Assembly (NCBI RefSeq): GCF_000014965.1
Contig: NC_008554.1
Coordinates: 4,080,001-4,144,000 of the forward strand
From: Syntrophobacter fumaroxidans MPOB
GTDB taxonomy: Bacteria > Desulfobacterota > Syntrophobacteria > Syntrophobacterales > Syntrophobacteraceae
DNA length: 64,000 bases
Direction: 5' to 3'
Shown here: positions 54,616 through 63,172 of the stretch, one piece after another
Layout: each line of letters begins with the position of its first letter
How positions within the stretch are numbered: position 1 is the stretch's first letter
Notes under the pieces: model-generated
What the model was told of the DNA's origin: nothing
The model's database searches: none
The model's input: only the letters and a program-made list of their open reading frames with translations
Made by a program: the position numbers and the translations under genes

Positions 54616-54691
54616 TGCGGGCAAATCGAACGTGCTCGCGCGGGCACGAGGATTTGTCCACGTTTGGCTCAATTGAAGGGATTGGAACAAG

Positions 54692-56008
54692 ATGAGAATC
54701 GCCGTGATTGGAACCGGGTACGTGGGGCTGGTGAGCGGTGCGTGCTTTGCTGAATTCGGACACGAGGTCACCTGCATCGATAACGATGAAGCGAAGATCG
54801 CCCGTCTTGAACAGAGAGAAATACCGATTTATGAACCGGGGCTGGATGTCCTGGTGAAAAAAAACCTCGAGGCCAACAGGCTTGTGTTCTCGACGGGGTA
54901 TAGCCCGGGAGTGCCCGAGGCCGAAGTGGTCTTCATTGCGGTGGGGACCCCCGCATCCCGCAGGGGGGACGGTTACGCGGATCTGAGCTTCGTGTATGAC
55001 GCGGCGCGGCAGTTGGCCCCCTTTTTGAGCGACTACACGGTCGTGGTGAACAAAAGCACGGTGCCGGTTGGAACGGCGCGCCAGGTGGCCAGGATCATGT
55101 CGGAGGCGAATCCCACGGCGACCTTCGACGTGGCGAGCAACCCGGAGTTCCTGAGGGAGGGTGCCGCCATAAACGATTTCATGCATCCCGATCGGGTCGT
55201 GATCGGCGTGGACTCCACCAGGGCCGAGGAAGTCCTCAAAGCGGTCTATCGCCCATTGTACCTCATCGAGACCCCTTTCGTGATAACCAGCATAGAAACG
55301 GCCGAATTGACCAAGTATGCCGCCAACGCCTTTCTGGCCACCAAGATCAGTTTCATCAACGAGGTGGCCAACATCTGCGAAGAGATCGGAGCGGATGTCC
55401 AGGATGTGGCAAAAGGGATGGGCCTCGACGGGCGAATCGGGAAGAAGTTTTTGCATGCCGGCCCCGGCTACGGCGGCTCCTGCTTCCCGAAGGACACCCA
55501 TGCCCTGCTGCGCATCGCGCAGGAAAACGGAGTGACTTGCCGCATCGTGGAAGCGGTGGTCGAAGTCAACGCGGCTCAAAAGGCCAGGATGGCCAGGAAA
55601 ATAAGGAAAGCCCTGGGCGGCGATGAGGGGGGAAAGACCATCGCCGTGCTGGGCCTCGCATTCAAACCCGAAACCGACGACCTCCGCGACGCTCCCGCCT
55701 TGACCATTCTTTCAACGCTGCTGGAGCATGGAGCCCGATTGCGCGCTCATGACCCCCAGGCAATGCCGGAGGCGGCGAAGGTTCTTCCCGGAGTGAAGTA
55801 TTGCTCGAGCCCGTACGAGGCTTGTGAAGGTGCGGACGCTGTGGTTCTCCTGACCGAATGGAACGAGTACCGCGCTCTGGACCTGATGCGCATCAAACAG
55901 TCGCTCAAGCAACCCATATTCATAGACCTTCGCAACGTTTACAGGCCGAAGGCGATGGCTCAGCTCGGTTTTGCCTACCACAGCGTGGGAAGAGTGAAGG
56001 TTGGCTAG
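54692..56008 (+). CDS. ugd: UDP-glucose 6-dehydrogenase
   Basis: Oxidises UDP-glucose to UDP-glucuronate with two NAD+. A 438-residue enzyme with MRIAVIGTGYVGLVSG (Rossmann), the VGTP substrate loop, EFLREGAAINDFMHPDRVVI, ETAELTKYAANAFLATKISF and the catalytic GPGYGGSCFPKDT. The C-terminal VLGLAFKPETDDLRDAP matches the UDP-binding domain. It is the standard form of the family, unlike the long dehydrogenase of the polysaccharide locus, so the genome has two such enzymes. The ATG at 54692 has GGA upstream. Its stop overlaps the start of the glutaminyl cyclase gene. Confidence 0.97.
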   Translation: MRIAVIGTGYVGLVSGACFAEFGHEVTCIDNDEAKIARLEQREIPIYEPGLDVLVKKNLEANRLVFSTGYSPGVPEAEVVFIAVGTPASRRGDGYADLSFVYDAARQLAPFLSDYTVVVNKSTVPVGTARQVARIMSEANPTATFDVASNPEFLREGAAINDFMHPDRVVIGVDSTRAEEVLKAVYRPLYLIETPFVITSIETAELTKYAANAFLATKISFINEVANICEEIGADVQDVAKGMGLDGRIGKKFLHAGPGYGGSCFPKDTHALLRIAQENGVTCRIVEAVVEVNAAQKARMARKIRKALGGDEGGKTIAVLGLAFKPETDDLRDAPALTILSTLLEHGARLRAHDPQAMPEAAKVLPGVKYCSSPYEACEGADAVVLLTEWNEYRALDLMRIKQSLKQPIFIDLRNVYRPKAMAQLGFAYHSVGRVKVG

Positions 56009-57098
56009 CGGGATCGCTCCTCATTCATCGTTCAAGAAACGGCCTCCCGTCTTTTCGAACGGGAGGCGCAACGTCGAAACGGCCCGCAGGGCGGCCGGGC
56101 TGCTGATCGTGCTCTTGAGCGTGCTTCTTTCCGGTCCTCCCGAGACGGGGTTTCCCTGCCCCGATTCGGCTTCAGGATTGCACGACGCCGGTTCGACCGG
56201 AAATGAGAGGGGCGGGAATAAGCTTGGCCGGGGCCGATCCTGCGACCCAGGAGAAGCGTTGCGCGTCCGCCCGGCCGCTCTCCCCACGGTCCGCCTCCCC
56301 GGTCTCGACCCGGGCCTGGGCGACCTCCTCCACGCACAGCGGTCCCGTATTCACGGTTCTCGATTGCCGGTGTATGATGTTGCAGTCGTTCGGGAATTTC
56401 CGCATGATCCCGGCGCATTCACTCAAGGTTTGACCTTTTCTCACCGATATTTGTATGAAAGCACCGGGTTGACCGGAAAGTCGAGCCTGCGCAGGGTGGA
56501 ACTCGAAACAGGGCAGGTCGCCAAGTTCAAGCCGCTTCCCGGGATAGTGTTCGGCGAGGGATTGACCGCCTGGGCAGACAAGCTGATCGTGCTCACCTGG
56601 CGGACGGGCGTCGGGTTCGTGTTCGACCGGGAGTCCTTTGAGCAGCAGGGTGAATTCACGTATCCCACGGAGGGATGGGGGATCACTCACGACGGCAGGG
56701 AACTGATCATGAGTGACGGCAGCGCGAGGCTTTATTTCCTCGACCCTCAGACCTTTTCGGAAACACGGCGGATCGAGGTTCGCGACGACAGGGGTGCGGT
56801 GACGCGACTGAACGAGTTGGAATTCATCAAAGGGGAGATTTTTGCCAACATCTGGTGTGAGGACGTGATCGCGCGAATATCCCCCGACACCGGACAGGTT
56901 CGGGGATGGATCGACTTGCGTGGGCTGCGGGACCGGCTGGGTCAGTCGCATTCGGCCGAGGTGCTCAACGGCATAGCCTACGATGCGCAGGGAGACCGCA
57001 TTCTCGTGACGGGCAAGTTGTGGCCCAAGCTCTTCGAGATCAGGATCGTCGCCAGAAGCGGTCGTTCCGCGACGGATTGCCGCGTTGCGCGGCGATAG
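56001..57098 (+). CDS. Glutaminyl-peptide cyclotransferase (beta-propeller type)
   Basis: Catalyses cyclisation of N-terminal glutamine to pyroglutamate in exported proteins. A 365-residue protein of the bacterial/plant Glu_cyclase_2 family: VAVVREFPHDPGAFTQGLTF, YLYESTGLTGKSSLRRVELE, FGEGLTAWADKLIVLTWR and LNGIAYDAQGDRILVTGK are its conserved propeller blades. An N-terminal hydrophobic segment, ARRAAGLLIVLLSVLLSG, looks like a signal peptide, so the enzyme is periplasmic. A Gly/Arg-rich linker of about 60 residues separates it from the propeller. The start is a TTG at 56001 that overlaps the last codons of ugd by eight bases; no ATG start is available, so translation is probably coupled to ugd. 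Confidence 0.85.
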   Translation: MASGIAPHSSFKKRPPVFSNGRRNVETARRAAGLLIVLLSVLLSGPPETGFPCPDSASGLHDAGSTGNERGGNKLGRGRSCDPGEALRVRPAALPTVRLPGLDPGLGDLLHAQRSRIHGSRLPVYDVAVVREFPHDPGAFTQGLTFSHRYLYESTGLTGKSSLRRVELETGQVAKFKPLPGIVFGEGLTAWADKLIVLTWRTGVGFVFDRESFEQQGEFTYPTEGWGITHDGRELIMSDGSARLYFLDPQTFSETRRIEVRDDRGAVTRLNELEFIKGEIFANIWCEDVIARISPDTGQVRGWIDLRGLRDRLGQSHSAEVLNGIAYDAQGDRILVTGKLWPKLFEIRIVARSGRSATDCRVARR

Positions 57099-57227
57099 GC
57101 CGATCGGGGCGGGTGCGGTGCGCGTCCGGAACGAGAAGCGTCGAGAGCGCAGCCGATGAGAGAGCGGAGGAAAGGAATACCGGTGATACAGAGTGCCTTC
57201 CGAGGGGAGCGGCGGTGACCGGTGATC

Positions 57228-57256
57228 TTGACACGGTGAGAAAAGGCTGATTAAAT
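57228..57256 (+). promoter_or_regulatory. Sigma70 promoter for the riboswitch-HDOD unit
   Basis: TTGACA (57228-57233), 17 bases, then TTAAAT (57251-57256): one of the best sigma70-type promoters in the window. The expected start is near 57263, immediately at the 5' edge of the riboswitch. Confidence 0.75.
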
Positions 57257-57263
57257 GCTCATG

Positions 57264-57350
57264 TTCGATAATGGCAAACTGGTCGAAAGACCGGGACGCA
57301 AAGCCACTGGCCTAAGTCCCCTCTGAGGATACGGTAGCAGGGTCGCCGGG
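57264..57350 (+). ncRNA. GEMM-I (cyclic dinucleotide) riboswitch
   Basis: GGCAAACTGGTCGAAAGACC is the P1b arm with a GAAA tetraloop, followed by GGGACGCAAAGCC, then CTGGCCTAAG with the tetraloop receptor, and a second arm ending GGTAGCAGGGTCGCCGGG. These blocks match the class I cyclic-di-GMP riboswitch in order and sequence. A hairpin CGCTC (57351-57355)/GAGCG (57365-57369) follows at once. The base before GGCAAA is T, so I cannot tell whether the aptamer prefers c-di-GMP or 3',3'-cGAMP. About 175 bases separate it from the HDOD ATG; a TTCGC/GCGAA stem at 57489-57506 lies close to the ribosome-binding site. Confidence 0.88.
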
Positions 57351-57525
57351 CGCTCTTATATAATGAGCGGTGGGAAGGTCTGTCCTCGTAACCGCACGCT
57401 CTGCCATGTGCTCCACCCGCCATCTCTCGCTCCGACCTCTCTGTTGTACAGGCGGTTACCCGACGTCCGGGAAGAAAGCTGGATAGGGTTCGCGTCCGGA
57501 TGCGAATTGTTGACAGGAGTGAAAG

Positions 57526-58413
57526 ATGATTCGGGAACTCGATGAATTTGAAGTCAAAGCGCTCCACTACGAACTCCTTCTCAAAGACATCATCGCTACT
57601 GCGGAAAAACTGCCTGCCTTTCCCTCCACAGCCTGGCAGGTCATGTCCCTGATCAAAGGAACGGGATCGAACGAAGAAATCGAACGACTGATCAAGAGTG
57701 ATCCCATCATTTCTTCAGGAGTGCTTGCTCTGAGCCAGTCGGGACATTACGGTCGCAATTTTGCCATCGGTTCTCTCCTGGATGCCGTCCTGGTCCTCAA
57801 GGGTGAGAAGCTGATCGAGATGATCCTGGCTGCCAGCGCCTCGCGCTATTTTGCCGGGGAAATCTCCGGCCAGGAAATGCATCATCGCCGGTTGTGGCTC
57901 CATTCGGTCGCCACGGCCCTGACAGGCGAAAGACTGGCCCGCGTGCTCAATCAAAAGAAGCCTCTGACCGTTTATACGGCGGCACTTCTCCACGATGTCG
58001 GAAAGACGGTGCTCGATCTGTACGCGAAAATCTACCTTCACGCCAGTCTCAAGCAGCTCAAGCAAAGCCATTCGAAGTTGATCGACATCGAAAAGAAGGC
58101 CCTGGGTGTGAATCACCAGGAACTGGGAGAGTTGATCGTTCGACGCTGGAAGTTTCCCGCAGACGTGGTTTCCGCGGTGGGAAGCCATCATACCCCGGAG
58201 GCCGCCCCCTACGAGCAGCACATTGCGGCCACCGTGTATGCGGCCAACCGGATCGTGAACGCTTTCGATCAGGATGATGTCGCAGACGGCCCCTTCGACC
58301 CGGATAACGATCCCATTTTCCAGAAGCTCGGCATCAACGATATCATCCTCAAGCAGATGCAGAACCAGCTCGAAGTGGACATGGACGACATGAACATGTT
58401 CCTCCTGACCTGA
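57526..58413 (+). CDS. HDOD-domain signalling protein
   Basis: A 295-residue cytoplasmic protein. The HDOD domain spans about residues 20-220, with KLPAFPSTAWQVMSLIKGTG, the central IKSDPIISSGVLALSQSG, LLHDVGKTVLDLYAKIYL and HQELGELIVRRWKFPADVV. An HD-like pair remains, but the full phosphodiesterase motif set is not obvious, so it may be regulatory rather than enzymatic. HDOD proteins act in c-di-GMP and chemotaxis-related control of motility and biofilm. Its expression is probably set by the GEMM-I riboswitch and promoter just upstream. The ATG at 57526 has CAGGAG nine bases upstream, a good site. It converges with the radical SAM gene. Confidence 0.9.
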   Translation: MIRELDEFEVKALHYELLLKDIIATAEKLPAFPSTAWQVMSLIKGTGSNEEIERLIKSDPIISSGVLALSQSGHYGRNFAIGSLLDAVLVLKGEKLIEMILAASASRYFAGEISGQEMHHRRLWLHSVATALTGERLARVLNQKKPLTVYTAALLHDVGKTVLDLYAKIYLHASLKQLKQSHSKLIDIEKKALGVNHQELGELIVRRWKFPADVVSAVGSHHTPEAAPYEQHIAATVYAANRIVNAFDQDDVADGPFDPDNDPIFQKLGINDIILKQMQNQLEVDMDDMNMFLLT

Positions 58414-58706
58414 TTTCACCGGGCTGCGGCCAGTGCCGGAAGAGGGCGTTCCAGGCTGCCGGCAACGGGAGAAAAAGGCTCGAATCCGCGCCCCGCACAA
58501 TTCGAGCCGCGATCATGCCGTCGTGCTGTTCGACAAACGCTCCGCACACGGCAGACCCCTTCTCGTCCCCGCGCAGGGTCCCCCGACGCGGCGCCGCCGA
58601 AACAGCTCAAATCCCCCAGCAATGATCTTTGAAACCGAGTCCCGTTGCCGCGTTGACGGCGCACCGGGGAGTCGCCCCCCGAGCCGCGGCGCAGGAGGGA
58701 TTCCCA

Positions 58707-60218
58707 TCACCGACTGCAAAAAAACGGCGCATGGTTGGAGGTAAAAAACGGCGGATCGTTTCTCAAGATGCCTGCGACGGCGGGGTGCCGCTTGAATTCC
58801 TTGTCAAGAAACCGTCGTACCGCGCTCCGGTCCCATCCTTCCGGATGTTTGAAACCCGTATAGAGAGAAAGGTCGCCCTCGTAAGGCAGCAGAGTGTCCA
58901 TCCGATCGGTTTCCGGGCCGTACACCGGCAGATTGAATATGGCGAGATTCAGGAAGCCGATCTCAGCGGAGTGCCGGACGGTGAATTCGAGGGTCCGGCG
59001 GGCTCGATGCAGATTCTCCGAGGGCGTGCCGAACAGAAGGTACACGTATGTGGAGACGCCCGCGGCATGGAGCGAACGGAGGACGCGGGAGGCGGTCTCG
59101 AGATGGATGCCCTTGCGTTCCCGGTCGATCACTTCCTGGTCTCCCGATTCAATCCCGAGTTTGAGCAACACGCAGCCGGATTTCTTGAGCGCGCGGCAGA
59201 AATCGATATCGGCCAGGTGTTCGGTGATTCGTGCGAAGCCGTACCACGGCGTTCCCGGCGGCCGGCGCACGATGGCCTGCATGAGGTCCGGGCTGACGGC
59301 GTTGTCCAGCAGGTGAATGAGGTCCGGTTGCATGACGCCGACGAGGGATTGGAGATCGTCGAGCACCCTCCCGGGCGGGACCGGGACGTAGGGGGTATTT
59401 TCCGCGCGCTCGGGGCAGAAGGAACACTTGCTCCAGTAGCAGCCGCTCGATGCGCTGTAGGGCAGAACGGTGCCGGGAGAAAGGTAGTCACCGAGCGGGA
59501 GATGGCCGAAGTCGGGGAGTGAATGACGGTCGTCCGGCTTCTCCATGCCGGCCAGAGACAGCAGGACACTTTCGCCGGGCCCGGCGACCAGGTGATCCAC
59601 CAGTCCCGCAAAAGGATTTCGCCATCCCGGTTTTCTGGCCCACGAAGTGACCAGTCCACCGCCGATCGCCAGTTTGATTTCCGGCCATCGTTTCCTGAGA
59701 AAGCCGATCATGGCGAACGTGCATAACGCCTGGCTCAGGAAGTTGAGGGAAAATCCGACCAGGAACGGCCCGTTCGCCTCGACCGCATCCGACAGTCTAC
59801 GACTGAAATAGGGATAGAACGGATTTCTCTCGGGGCTTTGCGCCGCTTCGAGCAAGTCGTCGCTGCAAACCGGGGAAAGCCCTTCCTGCTGAAAATTCGA
59901 GAGATTTGCCCTTGCAACGGGGGCTGCCGCCGTTTCCACCAGCCGGTTGAGGTCCATGACCGTTCGTTTGTAACGATCCAGGTTGAGACGGCATTCCCGG
60001 CTCCTCATGAATCGCAGGTTGGCGTCACGATTTCGGACGGCGCGGGCGGTCCACTTGTCTCGTGCGTTCGAAGGTCGCTGAATGGATGCGAGAATGGATT
60101 CGACATTCAGGTCCATGACCGCGCAGCGTATGCCGTGCCGTTTCAATGCGCCGGCCAGCCTGGCGACACCCGGCGGCGGCTCGCAGGGTTTCAAGACGGG
60201 AGGATGAATCAGTAACAT
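58707..60218 (-). CDS. Radical SAM protein (B12-binding-like N-terminus)
   Basis: A 503-residue protein. Residues 1-220 resemble the cobalamin-binding region of B12-dependent radical SAM enzymes (MLLIHPPVLKPCEPPPGVAR, later IKLAIGGGLVTSWA), although the DxHxxG cobalamin motif is not evident. The 4Fe-4S site is CYWSKCSFC at 260-268, with four residues between the first two Cys rather than the usual three. TRIM-like helices and EVIDRERKGIHLETASRVL follow. Substrate unknown. The ATG at 60218 overlaps the stop of mtgA by one base (TAATG), so the two are translationally coupled; this hints at a role in the cell envelope. Confidence 0.82.
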   Translation of the reverse strand: MLLIHPPVLKPCEPPPGVARLAGALKRHGIRCAVMDLNVESILASIQRPSNARDKWTARAVRNRDANLRFMRSRECRLNLDRYKRTVMDLNRLVETAAAPVARANLSNFQQEGLSPVCSDDLLEAAQSPERNPFYPYFSRRLSDAVEANGPFLVGFSLNFLSQALCTFAMIGFLRKRWPEIKLAIGGGLVTSWARKPGWRNPFAGLVDHLVAGPGESVLLSLAGMEKPDDRHSLPDFGHLPLGDYLSPGTVLPYSASSGCYWSKCSFCPERAENTPYVPVPPGRVLDDLQSLVGVMQPDLIHLLDNAVSPDLMQAIVRRPPGTPWYGFARITEHLADIDFCRALKKSGCVLLKLGIESGDQEVIDRERKGIHLETASRVLRSLHAAGVSTYVYLLFGTPSENLHRARRTLEFTVRHSAEIGFLNLAIFNLPVYGPETDRMDTLLPYEGDLSLYTGFKHPEGWDRSAVRRFLDKEFKRHPAVAGILRNDPPFFTSNHAPFFCSR

Positions 60219-61042
60219 TATTTCGCTGCATACCCCTTTGCGGGTTTCTCGGAGGAGGGGCGGCCGAGCTTTAGAGCATCCAGCGGTTTCGTGCCGAGTT
60301 GCCGCATTTGCCGCAGAATCCAGTTCTTGCGGTGCAGAATATACGAAGAAGGGGATCTGGCCGAGTAGATCGACGGATTGGGGAGGATCGCGGCCAGCAG
60401 GGCCGCCTGGTCTCTGCTCAGTTCCCGCGCGCTCTTCTTGAAATAGGTCAGAGCGGCGGTTTCCACTCCGTAGATGCCGTCTCCCCATTCCGCCGTGTTC
60501 AGATACACCTCGAGAATGCGCCTCTTGTCCCAGCAGAGCTCGATGACCACGGTGAAATAAGCTTCGAGTCCCTTCCGGATGAGGCTCCGTTCCTGCCACA
60601 AAAAGAGGTTCTTGGCCACCTGCTGGCTTATTGTGCTGGCCCCCAGCAACCGTTTTCCCGTCCGGTTCTGCCGGATCGCTTTTCTGATCGCCTTGAAGTC
60701 AAACCCTCGATGCGTCGTAAAGCTCTGGTCTTCGGCGGCAAGCACGGCCAGTGCGATATGGGGGGACACGCGGGTCAGAGGCACCCATCGATGCCGGATC
60801 TTCTGCTGCCCGCCCGCGGAAAAAGCCCCCCGCACTCGCTCCTGGACCATGAAAGAGCTGAACGGCGGGTCAACCCACTTCAGCAGGACCACCAACAGGA
60901 TCGAACAGCCCACGGCGAGAAAGACCATCGCGCACAGGAGCCGGATGAAGGACCTGACCCTGGCGATTACGGGACGCTTGTTTGAGGGCGGGGAGCCTTT
61001 GCCGCCCTTGTAGACTTTCAGCAAAATCGCCCTCTGCCTCAC
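60218..61042 (-). CDS. mtgA: Monofunctional biosynthetic peptidoglycan transglycosylase
   Basis: Polymerises lipid II into glycan strands at the periplasmic face. A 274-residue protein with one N-terminal transmembrane helix (about residues 35-56) and the GT51 domain: LAAEDQSFTTHRGFDFKAI holds the catalytic Glu, GASTISQQVAKNLFL and the CWDKRRILEVYLNTAEWG segment are family signatures. The start is a GTG at 61042, or a TTG at 61024 preceded by AGAGGG. Its stop overlaps the radical SAM start. It is separated by 86 bases from the phosphofructokinase gene upstream on the same strand. Confidence 0.94.
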   Translation of the reverse strand: MRQRAILLKVYKGGKGSPPSNKRPVIARVRSFIRLLCAMVFLAVGCSILLVVLLKWVDPPFSSFMVQERVRGAFSAGGQQKIRHRWVPLTRVSPHIALAVLAAEDQSFTTHRGFDFKAIRKAIRQNRTGKRLLGASTISQQVAKNLFLWQERSLIRKGLEAYFTVVIELCWDKRRILEVYLNTAEWGDGIYGVETAALTYFKKSARELSRDQAALLAAILPNPSIYSARSPSSYILHRKNWILRQMRQLGTKPLDALKLGRPSSEKPAKGYAAK

Positions 61043-61128
61043 ACCGATGCAACGCCGAAACGGGACCCGGACCGTTCGGAACCTGCGTGGCCCGTGCTGC
61101 GCTCAGCCCACTCTTGCGACGTAACCCT

Positions 61129-62937
61129 TTAAAGCTCCTCGGACGTGATCCGATGTTCTTCCCCCAGCTCGAAGTCCCGGAAATCCGGGTAGTCCTGGTC
61201 CAGTGCCACGCAAAGGGGCAACTGCCTGCTTATGGGCCCCCAGTGCTGAATGGGACCCGGGCTGTTGAAGCGGTCTTCCGCCGCCCACTTGTCCCGGTTT
61301 TGTGCGAATGCTTTGAAAGCGGGAGAATCCAGGCTCACGAGAGATTTCTCGATCACCATTTCCTCCTTGCCTTTCCGCATTTCAACGGTGATCAGACCGG
61401 CCAGCGGGAGGGCCAATACCTTGCCTCCCCTGTAAAATTCGGTGACGGCGGCCATATACCCGCTTTTCCCGGAGAGGACAAGGGAGCCGGCCGTCAGGCC
61501 CAGATTGAATGTGAACGAAGCGTCAAAAGAGGTGGGCTTGGCGCTGCGTCCCTCGTATCCCAGAAAGTGGGACTGAACGGAGAGGGCCGTGCCCTGGATC
61601 TTCTCGATCTGTTCCGGCGTGGCGTTGATCTTCCCCGGACCCTGCCCGAAAAACTTGTCCGGATGTCTCTTCACTTCCGACATCTTGTAGCGGATCTTCT
61701 CGATCAGCAGTCTCTCGGTTTCGATTTGTGAGACCTTCACGTTGCCGTGGTCGTCACGATCGAGGATGAGCATTTCCTCAATATCCTCGGGAAGAGAAGC
61801 CATGAGCTGCGCCGACTGGGGGGAGAGCAGCGGGTAGATGAATTCCTGTTTGTTCTTCAGGGTCGGCAGGTCGCGAATGTCCTTCTCGTATTCGCCAAGG
61901 ACACTGTTGAGTTCCTGGATCAGCGTTCTCATCTCGGGAATGAATTCTATCAGTCCTTCCGGGACGAGGATGACGCCGTGGTTTATCCCTTTGAGCCGGC
62001 GCTCGGTGATGACGCGAACGATGTGATCCACGATATCGTCAAGCGACATGTTCTTCTCGGCGATTTCTTCAGATATCAGCGCCACGGCGGGTCTCGTCTG
62101 CAACGCGACCTCCAGGGTGATCTTACTTGCCGTCCGTCCCATCAGTTTCACGAAATGGTAGTATTTGACCGCCGAAGCCGCGTCTTGCGTAAGGTTGCCG
62201 ACCAGTTCCGAATAGATCTTCGTCGCGGTGTCGTAGCCGAACGAGATGGGAAGGTGAGCGCCGACGGCCAGGTCCCCGTCGATGGTCTTGGGGATGCCGA
62301 TGACGCTGCATTTGATCCCTTGTTCCTCGAGGTATTCGGCAATGTAGGCGGCGTTGGTGTTGGAATCGTCCCCGCCAACGATCACCAGCCCGTCCAGCTT
62401 GTTCCGGAGAACGGTGTCTTTCACCTTCTCAAACTGCTGAGGGGTCTTGATCTTGGTCCGGTCGGTGCCGAGAAAATCGAAACCGCCGGTGTTGAGGCGC
62501 GCCTGGATGCTTTCCGTGGTGATTTCGAAGAGCGCCCCATTGATCAGTCCCTTCGGGCCCTGCTTGACCCCGAGTAGAGTGTTCCCGCGCCCGAGGGCCG
62601 CCTTGAGTCCGGCGATCACGTTGTGGCCGCCGGCGGCGGGGCCTCCCGAAAACAGCACGGCCACTCGTTTCCCGGTTACCTTTGAGGGCAGCTCGGAACT
62701 GAATGCTTCAAGCACACAATATCCGTGCCCGGCTGTGGTTTTCGGAAATATCTCCGCCATGCGCTCCGGGTTTTTGCACCGGACGGCACAGTCGGTTTCC
62801 CGAAAGGCGGCGGGTCGTATTCGACCTTTTTCGTCCAAAAAGACCCGGCATACCTGGATGGGCAGTTCCCGCACCGCATTTTCGAAAGGCGAATGCGTAC
62901 CCTCCATCTGACTGAGCTTCGCAATCAATTCCTGCAT
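61129..62937 (-). CDS. pfp: PPi-dependent 6-phosphofructokinase, long form
   Basis: Phosphorylates fructose-6-phosphate with pyrophosphate, reversibly, at the glycolysis/gluconeogenesis branch. The 602-residue length and sequence match the long PFP class. AVLFSGGPAAGGHNVIAGL is the nucleotide/PPi loop, VGGDDSNTNAA carries the GGDD that marks PPi rather than ATP use, PKTIDGDL is the phosphoryl-transfer motif and MGRTASKIT binds the sugar phosphate. The ATG at 62937 has AGGAGGGG upstream, a strong site. PPi use is common in anaerobes with tight energy budgets, which suits the suggested lifestyle. Confidence 0.95.
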   Translation of the reverse strand: MQELIAKLSQMEGTHSPFENAVRELPIQVCRVFLDEKGRIRPAAFRETDCAVRCKNPERMAEIFPKTTAGHGYCVLEAFSSELPSKVTGKRVAVLFSGGPAAGGHNVIAGLKAALGRGNTLLGVKQGPKGLINGALFEITTESIQARLNTGGFDFLGTDRTKIKTPQQFEKVKDTVLRNKLDGLVIVGGDDSNTNAAYIAEYLEEQGIKCSVIGIPKTIDGDLAVGAHLPISFGYDTATKIYSELVGNLTQDAASAVKYYHFVKLMGRTASKITLEVALQTRPAVALISEEIAEKNMSLDDIVDHIVRVITERRLKGINHGVILVPEGLIEFIPEMRTLIQELNSVLGEYEKDIRDLPTLKNKQEFIYPLLSPQSAQLMASLPEDIEEMLILDRDDHGNVKVSQIETERLLIEKIRYKMSEVKRHPDKFFGQGPGKINATPEQIEKIQGTALSVQSHFLGYEGRSAKPTSFDASFTFNLGLTAGSLVLSGKSGYMAAVTEFYRGGKVLALPLAGLITVEMRKGKEEMVIEKSLVSLDSPAFKAFAQNRDKWAAEDRFNSPGPIQHWGPISRQLPLCVALDQDYPDFRDFELGEEHRITSEEL

Positions 62938-63172
62938 TCTTCTTCCCCTCCTGCGTCGTCGGTGACCGGGAAAGCTCGATCCCGGTTGTCCTGGAGTTTC
63001 ATAAGTTCAACAAATCTTTATATCACTACCGCGCCCGCCATGGAAGCCCTCGTCAACATCGACCTTTCACTCAAGTCCCTGCCCGAATCTTCGCCCCCGC
63101 GGTTTCCGTTTGCACTTCCCGCCCCTCTCGATCGTTCCGGTTCGATGGGCCGAGAGGCCGTCCGGCACGGTA

